From Xylogone sp. PMI_703 (taxonomy: Eukaryota; Ascomycota; Leotiomycetes), in contig JAJTUQ010000006.1 in NCBI GenBank assembly GCA_021399445.1, forward strand, positions 1,302,001-1,366,000: 64,000 bases of DNA, written 5' to 3'. A program made the position numbers and the translations under genes. This document shows, piece by piece, positions 11,970 to 22,266 of this stretch. Positions within the stretch are counted from its first letter, which is position 1. The number at the start of each line of letters is the position of its first letter. The notes below the pieces were generated by a model. It saw only the letters and a list, made by a program, of their open reading frames with translations, did no database searches and had not been told where the DNA came from.

Positions 11970-13400
11970 ATGCCTCCGACCAGCGCAGCCCCTGGTAAAC
12001 CCAACATTCCTTCTGCGGCCAATAAGGAAGCCAATGAATATATTCCTACCTTCATTTCTAAGAAGCCATTTTATATTGGTGACGACGAAGATCATAACGA
12101 CTACCTCGAGCATCAACGGTTAAACAAAGCGCAAGCCGATCAGTCAAAATGGTATGAACGAGGCAAGAAGCTTGGCCCAGCGGCAACAAAATATCGCAAG
12201 GGTGCATGTGAGAACTGCGGAGCAATGACACATAAGGCGAAAGATTGCCTTAGCAGACCGAGGGCAAAAGGCGCGAAATGGACAGGCAAAGACATTCAAG
12301 CAGACGAAGTCGTGCAGGACCTCAGTCTAGGCTGGGATGCGAAAAGAGACCGTTGGAATGGATATGATCCTAAGGAGTACAAGGCCGTCATTGATGAGTA
12401 CACTCAGTTGGAGGAACTGAAAAAGAAAGCTCGGGCCCAAGAAGTCAAAGAGGACGAGGATGCCGAGGATGGTGAAGGCATGAAATATGCGGAAGAATCG
12501 AACATGGGAAGGCAACAGAGCACAGCTACTAAGCAACTGCGAATACGTGAAGATACTGCGAAATATTTACTAAATCTGGATCTGGATTCCGCTAAATATG
12601 ATCCAAAGACAAGATCCATGGTTGATAGCGGTGCGACAGCGGATGCGGCTGCAGCGCTAGTGGCAGAAGAGGGATTTATGAGAGCGTCTGGTGATGCTGC
12701 AGAATTTGAGAAAGCGCAGAAATATGCTTGGGAATCACAGGAAAAGACGGGCAGCACTAAGTTACATCTTCAAGCAAATCCTACATCCGGAGAATATTTC
12801 CGAAAGAAGGAGAAAGAAGAGGCAGAAGCGAAAAGACAAGCGCATAAGAAGATGCTAATGGAGAAATATGGCGGCGATGTTAATCCAATTGCGGCAACCT
12901 TACGTGGATCAGCAATAGAAGAATCTGAGAGATACGTTGAATATGATGAATCGGGTGCCATTAAGGGTGCGCCAAAAGCGGTTGCGAAATCAAAGTATCG
13001 AGAGGATGTGCTCATCAATAATCATACATCCGTATGGGGCAGTTGGTGGTCTGATTTCAAATGGGGCTATGCTTGCTGTCACTCCTTGGTCAAGAATAGT
13101 TATTGTACGGGCGAAGCAGGGAGAAGGGCATTTGAAGAGGCTAATCTGATAAAAAATGGCGGGGCGTTGCAAGAGGAAGAGTCAACTCCTCCTAAAGAAA
13201 TTGAATGGGTCGGCAAAGAGGTAGATTCAGTCGAAAAGAATGAGGTTTCGAATGAACCGAAAGAAGCATTAAAGAAAAGAACAATTGAGGAGATGAAGGG
13301 CGGCATATCAGCAGAAGATATGGAGGAGTATAGGCGGAAAAGGACAGCGACTAATGACCCTATGGCAGCATTCCTGGGGAAGGATGAGTTAATTCCATGA
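11970..13400 (+). CDS. slu7: Pre-mRNA splicing factor SLU7
   Basis: Second-step splicing factor that helps position the 3' splice site in the spliceosome. The intronless frame from 11970 gives 476 residues. The start [12 protein letters not shown] was preferred over the in-frame ATG at 11871 because family members begin close to this sequence and the upstream part overlaps an E-box. Diagnostic features are a CCHC zinc knuckle [14 protein letters not shown] (from residue 80), the preceding RKGACENCG context, the conserved [21 protein letters not shown] block, and [19 protein letters not shown], the SLU7 signature. The protein ends in a lysine/glutamate-rich tail ([18 protein letters not shown]). 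Length fits fungal orthologues. Confidence 0.96.
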   Translation: MPPTSAAPGKPNIPSAANKEANEYIPTFISKKPFYIGDDEDHNDYLEHQRLNKAQADQSKWYERGKKLGPAATKYRKGACENCGAMTHKAKDCLSRPRAKGAKWTGKDIQADEVVQDLSLGWDAKRDRWNGYDPKEYKAVIDEYTQLEELKKKARAQEVKEDEDAEDGEGMKYAEESNMGRQQSTATKQLRIREDTAKYLLNLDLDSAKYDPKTRSMVDSGATADAAAALVAEEGFMRASGDAAEFEKAQKYAWESQEKTGSTKLHLQANPTSGEYFRKKEKEEAEAKRQAHKKMLMEKYGGDVNPIAATLRGSAIEESERYVEYDESGAIKGAPKAVAKSKYREDVLINNHTSVWGSWWSDFKWGYACCHSLVKNSYCTGEAGRRAFEEANLIKNGGALQEEESTPPKEIEWVGKEVDSVEKNEVSNEPKEALKKRTIEEMKGGISAEDMEEYRRKRTATNDPMAAFLGKDELIP

Positions 13401-13879
13401 TTACTTAGGGATCTATGCAATACTCAGCATTGTTTGGCGTTGGAGGTATCAGCATGGAAATGGCGTAAGGATATGGAACACTGTTCCAAGTAATAGTGCT
13501 TAAGATTTATACAATAAAATCGAAACTGCTTTTCTCAGCTTAACCCTTTGAATTTGCGATTTGGATAGCCTCCAGGTATCGAGGGTACCAGTACAATCAT
13601 ACACAACCCGGTATCAGACTAGTAGTTTTCGGTATGTAGTCGAGCAAAATATCACTTGTCTAGTGCTTTTGTAATTGCTGTTCAAATTTATCATAGGTGA
13701 GGACTCGCGGGGCACTTTAGAACATTACTGTAGTTACTTTTATACTATATTTTATATTTTTGAGGACCTGTTGTATTTCGAGAACCCTGGAGCAAAATTT
13801 TATGCTCAAAAGGACATTTTCAATACCGTAAGATACATACACGCCAGAGTAAACCCATGCTAGCAAAAGACTAGTGCAT
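13401..13879. other. Convergent 3' intergenic region (SLU7 / RPS9)
   Basis: AT-rich 480 bp between two converging genes, holding both 3' UTRs and polyadenylation signals. No coding signal. Confidence 0.5.
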
Positions 13880-14692
13880 CTATTCCTCATCTTCCTCTTC
13901 CTCACCGCCATCCGCCTTCTCAGCGGCCTTGGCCTTCTTTCTCCGGACACGACCTGGTCGTCCACCACCGAATGGAGAGGTCAATGCGAAATCGATATGC
14001 TTCTGGGAGTCAAGACGGACAACGAAGGATGGGACGTTGACGATTTGCTTGCCAACGCGGATGTGTCTTTGGCGGATAAGGACACGGGCATGGTGGATAG
14101 ACTTGGCAAGACCAAGCTTGTAAACGCAAGTCTGCAGACGACGCTCCAAGAAATCCTCAATCTTCAAGGCCAACACGTAATCGAGCTTCATGCGGGACTC
14201 ATCAAGGACACCGACACGGACGAGACGACGAATGAGCGCATTACCCTCGAAAAGTCTCTTTGGGTCCTTCTCGTCGAGAGTGAGCAGTTGACTGCGATTT
14301 GATAAGTATTATGCCAAAAGTTCATTGCCTCTTCCTCATCTTACCGGGCAGCACGACGAATCTTGGAGAGGGTAAGCTGGACACGCCAGACCTCACGCTT
14401 GTTGCGGAGACCATATTCACCAACAAGCTTCAACTCAGAGTCCCTATTTTAAGGGTCAGTGACATGAACAGAGACAAGCTCATGAACATTGGTCAGGTGG
14501 GGGTATCATACAGACGAGCACTCTCGAAGGCTGGGAAAAGTTAGCTTATCTGAAGCTTTTGGGAGAGAATCTTCAAAACGCTCAAAGACAATCATTGAGG
14601 CGCAAGAGGGAACAAGAAGGGTCTCTAGAGAGTAGGAAGTACTTACGACGACGAGGAACCTTTGCGACCTTGGAGTAGGATCTGGGCGCCAT
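13880..14692 (-). CDS. rps9: 40S ribosomal protein S9 (uS4)
   Basis: Primary rRNA-binding protein of the small subunit with an S4 domain. On the reverse strand, exons 14692-14647, 14530-14512, 14443-14345 and 14291-13880 join to 191 residues, the usual eukaryotic uS4 length. The protein begins [20 protein letters not shown] and contains the invariant [20 protein letters not shown] and the S4 RNA-binding stretch [19 protein letters not shown]. It ends in an acidic tail after a basic [11 protein letters not shown] segment. Exon 2 is a 19-nt microexon encoding PFESAR and part of the next Leu; without it the protein would lose this invariant segment and the frame. It lies head to head with RPL21, sharing a 288 bp promoter. 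Confidence 0.97.
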
Positions 14693-14980
14693 GATTGTTG
14701 TTTTCTCGAGTCGACTACGAGAAAGTTGGCGGAAAAGTTGGCGATGAGGTCGAGAATATTACGAAGAGTTGTGAAGTTTCTCCGATATAGTTAGCGCCGA
14801 CCGGGGAGCAAGCGAGGCATTTGGGTAAACTAGGGTCGATGCCCTCGTGGCCAGGAACACAGTGTGGAAGATTAAGCGAGACGAATTTGAAGATCGTGCA
14901 AAAGACACAAGCCCAAAGCGACGACAACCTCGAAATATCTCAACGACAACCTCCTCGACCCCCCATACACCTAATTCAAG
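14693..14980. promoter_or_regulatory. Shared divergent promoter of RPS9 and RPL21
   Basis: Only 288 bp separate the start codons of two oppositely oriented ribosomal protein genes, so both promoters and both 5' UTRs must lie here. I do not see an unambiguous named ribosomal-protein promoter motif. Co-regulation is inferred from the geometry. Confidence 0.7.
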
Positions 14981-15622
14981 ATGGGTCACCCAGCCGGTCT
15001 CCGCGCAGGCACGAGATATGCCTTCTCACGGGATTTCCGTAAGAAGGGTATGATCAAGCTGTCTACTTATCTGCGTCAATACAAGTGAGATGGTCCGGAA
15101 CATAGCGTGGAATTGAAGATATTCTAACATGGGTTTAGAGTTGGAGACATCGTTGATATCAAGGCAAACGGTGCCGTTCAGAAGGGGTCAGTCTCAATTC
15201 CGGACAATCGATGAAGCGGGCGGGAAGAATTGGATAGCTTCTCGGTGGTCACACAATTTACAAGGTGATATCCATGCTGACTTTTGAGCAGTATGCCACA
15301 CAAGGTCTACCATGGCAAGACCGGAGTCGTCTACAACGTTACCAAGTCTGCTGTCGGCGTGATCATCTACAAGAAGGTCAAGCACCGATACATCGAGAAG
15401 CGAGTTAACCTCCGAATCGAGCACGTTTCCCTATCCCGATCGAGAGAAGAATTCGTCCGCCGAGTCAAGGAGAACGCGGAGAAGAAGAGAAAGGCAAAGG
15501 AGGAGGGTTCCACCGTTCACTTGAAGAGACAGCCAGCAATGCCACGGGAGGCTCGTACCATTTCAATGAAGGATAACCTACCAGAGACCGTCGTCCCAGT
15601 CCCATACGAGACAACTATCTAG
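14981..15622 (+). CDS. rpl21: 60S ribosomal protein L21 (eL21)
   Basis: Structural protein of the large ribosomal subunit. Exons 14981-15084, 15139-15186 and 15292-15622 give 160 residues, the family length. The protein begins [20 protein letters not shown]. It contains [20 protein letters not shown], the [16 protein letters not shown] core, and the [20 protein letters not shown] beta region. The second exon is 48 nt and its donor is GTCAGT, slightly off consensus. Adjacent in opposite orientation to RPS9. Confidence 0.97.
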
Positions 15623-17048
15623 GCTTTCGGGTGTGGGTTTTGCTTTGGGTTTTTTTTATGTGCGGGTGATCACAATGGGTCAAGAGGGCATTAGCGTTTT
15701 ATGCTGCATATAAGAAATATGTGCGATACCTCAAGGAATGAGAAGTGAAGTTCGCCATATCCTGCATGTGTCTATAAAAGTGAGGGGCCGAGTATCGGTG
15801 TTCTGAAAATGATAAAATTGTAGGTTTTTGGTGATGTGATTCTTCTGGATGATGTGAATGTTTCTCAATTGTGGTTCGCTTCATTTGATTCACCCTGGAA
15901 CCGTATTTGTCACGCTTAAGCAGAAGGATTCCCACTTCTCTTCAGGCCCTCACAAGTGTTCCTAGAGAAATACTGTATCATAGCAGGTGCTAATGACTTT
16001 AATTTCAAGATACCTATCTTTTGAAGTCAAGCCTGCTTGTGCGCACAGCCTTGTATTCTTTTTCTTTTGCTAGAGACCTAGCCGCTTCCATGGCTCCTAC
16101 CAAAAGGCTGCTACTAGGTCATATCCCAGTCTGGAGTAGATAAATAAGCATAACTTCAATGGATCGACTGAACTCTTCCGAAAATCGAGACTTTGTAAAA
16201 CATGATGCCTTCAGACCTATTTCTCAAAATGGAAATTCTCATTACCGCCGTGACATCAGCTGAAATGATTGGCCTGGGATTAATGTGGTGAGATCCAATT
16301 GCACGTTTCAGTTGAGTGCTTATGTGCGACTGCAACGCTTCCAGTTTCAAGCTACCAGCCCGCCTTTCGTCGCAAAATACGATTCGTCTAAAATATTCCG
16401 CCCATTCAGATGCTCGCGTCTCCTTACCGCGCCTACACCCTACCGACATCGTTTGACAGTAAGGCTGCTCACAGGCCCAGATCTCTCCTATTCTTGCTCC
16501 ATACAACTATCAAACTTCCTGAGCTTACTTCTAGATCTGGGGAAGTCTAGGGGCTCACGTCGCATAGTTCTCCTTTTTGTTTCGACTTTGGACGACATAA
16601 TGGCAGGGGTCCTCGTTAAGTAAGCCTGAAAGCTACTTTCAGAGGATAAACCAGGACAAGCCAGTTTCGAGCTCCTTCATTGAACACATTGATTGGTGAA
16701 GCGTTTCTTCTTGGCAAAAAAAGATTCCAAAGATGATGATTCCAAAGAACCGCTTCAGATGGTTCTGGTAGTCGATCTGACGGCTCCGTGTACTGACTGC
16801 AGAAGCGGGAGGCAACGCTTCTAGTCAAGTAAGTAAGTAATGGTATCTTCATCAATCAAGTCATGCAATTATAAGTATTGAGCTCCCATCTCAATGATGA
16901 TGTTTTTCACCACAGCAGGCTGATAAACTTTCATTTCTCTATTCTCATTTTCTATCTTTCAAAGGAGCCGGTTCTCCTAATTCTGCCCCATAAGCCATTT
17001 CAATCACTCATTTATAATTCAACCTCATTACTTCATTAAATAATCAAG
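15623..17048. other. Intergenic, no gene seen
   Basis: About 1.4 kb. Short open stretches on both strands (15699-15935, 16156-16623, 16616-16855) overlap each other and have no recognisable domain or consistent splice partners. It holds the RPL21 3' UTR and the promoter of the beta-propeller gene. Confidence 0.45.
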
Positions 17049-18538
17049 ATGGTTTATCTGTGGTCAAAACTGGCATCCCTTGCCCTCATCACGTATATTA
17101 GTGCTTTTCCAATTTCTATACCTCTTGGAAAGACCGGCCAGTCCCTAACCATTAGTGATAAGGGAGAATTATCCATCGCTGGTCGTGTTATAGATCTTGC
17201 TGAGATAGTCAGAGCAGAGACTAGCTGCGGTCATAGAGGAGGTTATCATGGGGGTGGTGGCGGAAATAATACTTCAGGTAACGGAAGTGGGAATGGACAA
17301 GCAGCAAATAAACCGAAAGCTGTCTATTTCATTACCAATGCAGCAAACAATTCGATTGTGGCTCTAAAAGTCAACGATAATGGCACCCTATCAAATGGCT
17401 CTGTAACGGCAACAGGGGGTGCTGGTTTGAGCGGTGTTGATGCCACTGGGAACCCAGCTGCACCGGATTCTCTCTTCAGCCAGGGAGCTATCAAAGTTGC
17501 GGGTAATGTAAGTAGACTTCCATTCTGCTAGTTATTGTACAGTTTATCTAACGTCTCAGACTTTGGTTGCTGTCAATCCTGGAGACAACACAATCTCAAT
17601 GTTCTCTATTGACCCCAACGATGCAACAAAACTTACAATGGTTGGCCAACCGGCGGACACCCTAGGAGAGTTCCCAGTCAGCGTGACTATCTCTACCAAA
17701 CTCAACCAAGCTTGTGTTGCAAATTCAGGTGCCAAGGCTGGAGTAGCTTGCTACTCAATATCTGCTCAAGGACTGACTCCTCTCGATACCTCCCTGCGTA
17801 CCTTCAACATCAACCAGAAGACTCCTCCGACAGGCCCTCTAAACACTGTATCTCAAGTATTTTTCAACTCGGATTCTACAGCGCTTTTGACAACTGTAAA
17901 AGGCGATCCAACAGTCAACAACACCGGTTTTCTTTCCATCTTCCCCGTCGAGAACGGCAAAGTCTCCACCAAAGACGTTCGGAGTTCTCCAGCCGGTACT
18001 GCAGTCCTTTTTGGCACTGCTCTTCTCCCAGAAACAAACAACGTTTTTGTGACTGACGCCTCATTCGGTAGTGCTACTCTAGCAATCTCAGGGAATAATA
18101 CCGCAAGTGTGGCCGCTCAAACCAAGATCGCAGATCAGGCTGCTACCTGCTGGGCTGCTTTCTCCGATGTGACCAAATCTGCCTTCGTAACGGATGTGGC
18201 AGTGAACCATCTTGTTGAAGTCGATACCACAACCGGCAAATTGATCAAGGAGACTAATCTCACAAATGGCAATCCTGGAATGATCGATTTGGTTGCCGCA
18301 GGGAACTTTGTCTATACGCTGAGTCCTGGAAATGCCACTACTAAAGCTGCCGTGACGGTCTTCGATGTCAGCGGTGGTCAAGGAAGTAAGTTTATTCTTC
18401 TCCATCCCTTTATCTCAAGCTTGTTCGATATCAAAGCTAGTATCTAACATTTCTTCCCTCGCTCTAGCTGCGAAACAAATCCAGAACTTTGTTGTTGATG
18501 GAGCACCAAGTAGTTCACAAGGCATGGCATTTGTCTGA
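17049..18538 (+). CDS. Secreted beta-propeller protein, 3-carboxymuconate cyclase-like
   Basis: Exons 17049-17507, 17560-18385 and 18468-18538 encode 451 residues. The N-terminus is a signal peptide (MVYLWSKLASLALITYISAF). A Gly/Asn/His-rich linker around residues 57-85 follows (HRGGYHGGGGGNNTSGNGSG). The rest consists of repeated blade-like segments such as VYFITNAANNSIVALKVNDN, LVAVNPGDNTISMFSID and KSAFVTDVAVNHLVEVD, typical of the lactonase / 3-carboxymuconate cyclase fold. Several N-glycosylation sequons agree with secretion. Secretion makes a true cytosolic muconate-pathway role unlikely. Many fungi secrete such proteins, and some are reported as antigens or wall-associated proteins. 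Catalytic activity is unproven. Confidence 0.8.
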
Positions 18539-18884
18539 AGCTGAGGATGATTTTTTTTTTCTCGCCACTATTTACCATCTTTTTTCTGTTAATGAATGAA
18601 GAAAAAGCTATGATACCACTGCTGTCTAACCTGTTTGCACATAACTTGAATAGGGACTGAGTACAAGGCTGTGATGGCTCTTCAAGGGGAAAGGGTAATA
18701 CCGCTCATTTTCAGTGATGAATTAAAACATTACAAAATCATCGAGCCCTTGTGGAGGTCGTAGAAATTATGAACTAGGGTGAATTGCATGTATATATTAT
18801 TTTAGATATAACATACATGGCGTCAAGGTCATGGATTAGGCAGAGGATAGTTAAGGTTCTCTTGATTTATTTATATACATCTAT
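18539..18884. other. Convergent 3' intergenic region
   Basis: 346 bp between the 3' ends of the beta-propeller gene and the TauD-like gene. A T-run follows the first stop codon. No coding signal. Confidence 0.5.
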
Positions 18885-20131
18885 TTAAGCATTCTGTTCA
18901 GCTGCGAGCGCTTCCTGGCGACTAGTGCTCAAGGGATCAAAGTACGGTCGCTCGCCCAAACTTACTGCCCTCTGTCCAGTTCGCTCTCCCAGACCCTGGT
19001 GAAGGTAGTCCGGAGTGGCAGCGTGGTATACGCTTCTGTTATCCCAGATGGCAAGATCATTTTCATTTTGCCACCTATGTCGGACCTGCAAGTCGTGGTT
19101 ATCCACGATCAGACGGACAAACCAGTCAAGTAGTGATTTGGACTCTTGCTCAGCAAGTCCATTGATGTGTTGAACATGGTGACCGACAGCAAAGACGCTC
19201 TTCCAGCCGGTTACAGGGTTGGTGCGGATGACGGGGTGCACGGCTTCGAGTACTTCGCCGACATTTTCAGGGGCACCTCTCTCACCCGAGTAGATCTTGA
19301 AACCATTTCTCTCGGCGGCCTCGTTGAATCTTGGCTGAGCGTAGGTAGCGGTTAAGCTATCGAGGAATTTTTGGTAAGGTTCAGAAATTCGGTCATACAA
19401 TTCATATCCTGATGCCCAGAGGGTATCACCTCCGGTCTTTGGAAGTTGGGTCAATCGAAGTAGGGCATAGTCACTTGGGATGGGCTCGAATGTAATGTCG
19501 GAGTGCCACTGGTCCTTTCCGTTCTGCTTCTTGGCATTCTTTTGCCAGATACCACCTCGGTAGATTTTTTGGGCTTGTTCAGAGCTGATGACGCTAATCT
19601 CGTCATCCTTGCCTCCAAGTTCTCTACCCGAGTTGGAGACTGGGTGGATGTGTAGTTTAGAAGTCTTTGGCTTGCCAGAGAGCTCTCCTAAACGCTGGAC
19701 GAGCTCTTTCTGAAGATCATTAGTGATGTCGTCTTGCTTCCGGAAGAAAACGACGCCACGCTGGGAAACTTAAAGTTAAAAAGTTAGTAACGAAATGCCG
19801 CTGGGGGACAACAGGCTGTTATCTTACTAGTAATGGCTAGATCTCGGAGAAGCTCATCAGAATTTGGGGCTCTTAGCCACTTTGCAAGGTTAACGCCGAC
19901 GAATTCACGGCCAATGACTGGAGTAACGTCAAAGTGCTCGAACTGATCCAGAGCACCACTCAGCTTCAAGGGCTCCTTGTGGCCCGTCCGAAGCTCCGGT
20001 AGTGGCTCAGGAGCTTGAACAGCTGGAGCCTCAGTCTGTTTGGGCTTTGGTTGCTCTGTGGTGAGAGCAGCTAGCTTTTGCTGGATATGCTCAGTCGTCT
20101 GAGTGACGGTTTCCTCTACAGAAGGTGCCAT
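18885..20131 (-). CDS. TauD/JLP1-like Fe(II)/2-oxoglutarate sulfonate dioxygenase
   Basis: Predicted to hydroxylate the carbon next to a sulfonate or similar group using Fe(II) and 2-oxoglutarate, releasing sulfite for sulfur assimilation. Reverse-strand exons 20131-19828 and 19768-18885 give 395 residues. Iron ligands are visible as the HxD pair in QWHSDITFEP (about H190, D192) and the distal His in NRSVYHAATPDY (about H350). Arginines in GERTGQRAVSLGERP fit 2-oxoglutarate binding. The N-terminal 45 residues are Pro/Gln/Glu-rich. It is divergently placed with a DAL5-family transporter across a 2.1 kb intergenic region, which fits a sulfonate utilisation pair. The substrate could be taurine, another alkylsulfonate or an alkylsulfate; sequence alone does not decide. 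Confidence 0.88.
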
Positions 20132-22266
20132 ATTTAAAGGAAATCTGGGGTATATGTGCCGGGTAATAGTATCTCAAGCAAATTGAATTTACTCCTACCA
20201 GACGAAAGTAAGAAAATAAAAAACAGTTGGAAGAAAGGCAGGATGATATATGACGATCAAATCAGATCCAATGAATATGAATAGCTACCTACCTGTCACA
20301 CAGATCTCGAGCATCTGGCCTAAAGATTGTATCAGAAGCTTCACCTATGACACCATCTGCAGGACAAGAACAAGAGATGCCGTGTTTTCCATGAGACTTC
20401 CCCATTTCTGCAGGCTGTCAATCAGAGGCAATGTATTCTGCTAAACTGCCATTCCAGATGACCTTAATGCATGCCCAAATATTAGATCCAGCGACAAAGC
20501 TGGTACGACGCCAAGCCCCTGATATCAGCCGGAGCAAAGATAGACTTCTCTCTGCCGATAGATAAGCATGCTACACGTAAGCTTGACAATCGATCGTGAT
20601 GAGACAATAGACAATAATATGAGGGGTATCAAGCAGGAACATAACAACTTGGTAACTCAGCTGCTCAGCAAAGCAACGCCCAGCGCGGGATGGCAGTATG
20701 CAACAAGAGATGATGACAGAGAGGCCGCAGCTGACGTGCGAGGAGGGGGAGACATTCGCTTTGGAGTCCCTGATGCAGCGAGATACTGTACCTCTGTTAG
20801 ACTGTTCCCCAAGTCATTATTGCCACCAATGCCACCGCAGCGATAGTAGATGTGGTTGCTCTGTCCTCGATGCGCCCCGCACCAACAAGAAGCAGCGCCG
20901 GCCACTCCACGGTCGCAGATTGTCATGAATTCTTGCTGAGTTGCGCAGTGGCCGAGGAATGGTTTGTGGAGGGTTTGGGAGAGCAATTGGCAGTCGCGAT
21001 TGCGCAAGAGTGTGCAATAACCAGGTTGCAAGTCGTGATGTCTCGAGCGTGTTGCGTTGCATCCTACATCCACCCCCTAGACCCCTTTTCTCCGACTCCG
21101 CGGGGTACCCGCCTCGCCCGCCTTGCCGCTTTGGGACCATCTTGAGGTCCAGCAAGCAACTTCTACTGTATAAACCTGGACTCGTCCACACGTGATTTTC
21201 CTCTTCAACAGCCAGACTTGAGTGATTTGGGTGAGCATTAATGGGCTAAGGTCAGGTAGCATTACCGTGGGCTCTACCGTATCGTGCGTATCTCGTCCTG
21301 TCCTGGCTTGCCTTGTCTCGCATTCCCCTTTCTCCCTTGGCCTTCCTCCACATTGCTTGGCAGATCAATGTCGGTATCATGGCGCTGACTGTCTACCAGA
21401 GGGAACAATCCATGAGATAGACTGGCCTTCTCTTGTTTCTGCTCTCCGTGGCTATGACGGCTGTAATCATCATCCCGCTGCAGCAAGGGCGCTTTGCACT
21501 CAGAAGACAGATACGACAGGTTATACAGCCTGGGGTGTTCCCGGTGTAATCGAGGTGGTATCTCTCCCCCTTCTATATGCTACCGGTTATGAAGGCCATG
21601 CAGGATCATGCTGGCAATAAGCTCTATCCGCATGCTATGACGCTCTGAGGCCTTGCTCGCTTCTGCATACGACTTGCTCTAAGTTATGGCCCATAAGTCT
21701 GCGCTTCTACCAGGTAAGTGGAAGCATGCATGCTGGTCAGCGCGGGGAAAGGGTAGAGTTAGGGAATAATTTGCAGCTGCCGCGAGGACAATGTGACCCC
21801 CGTGGGCTGCTTGGAAGATATCTCGGGCTTTTGAATGGCCGCAACGAGCAGCGGTGTTGCCATGGACGCGGATACAATTCTGCACTGAACTACCATTTTT
21901 CCCTCCCGGGGCTACCGCAGCACGTTTGTTTCCCTCTCACGGTCCCAATCCCTGCACTACTAGAGGCAGGAGTCTCGTAGTCCTTGTGGCAAGCTCGCGT
22001 TGATGAAATCCAAGCCGACGATCACGAATCCATAAGGCCCTTTTCTGGCCCTCTCCACAAACCGACGCCTCCTGGTTGGTCTATTGATTTCCTTATCTCC
22101 ACGTTCAGGTACCGTGAGCCTGATATGAACAACTTTTTTTAGTCTTTCCTTTTTCCATCATGTATATAAGCAGATCCCGTCTGCGTCGGAGAGAAGGGGT
22201 TTTCTGTCATGACCCAGTTTCCTCAATCCCAATTGTCCCTACGCATCTGACTCCTGAGACGGCGTC
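20132..22266. other. Long divergent intergenic region (dioxygenase / transporter)
   Basis: 2.1 kb between two divergent start codons, more GC-rich than the other gaps from about 20700 to 22000. Many open stretches cross it on both strands in mutually overlapping frames; none has a domain, so I treat them as chance. It is the natural place for sulfur-regulator (bZIP CYS3/MetR type) sites. I did not find a perfect ATGRYRYCAT site by eye, but the reading was not exhaustive. Confidence 0.5.

Noticed and set aside
20657..21620. Overlapping open frames of 70-138 codons on both strands
   Set aside because: They overlap in several frames without domain, splice partner or start context. They fit the higher GC content of this promoter region.
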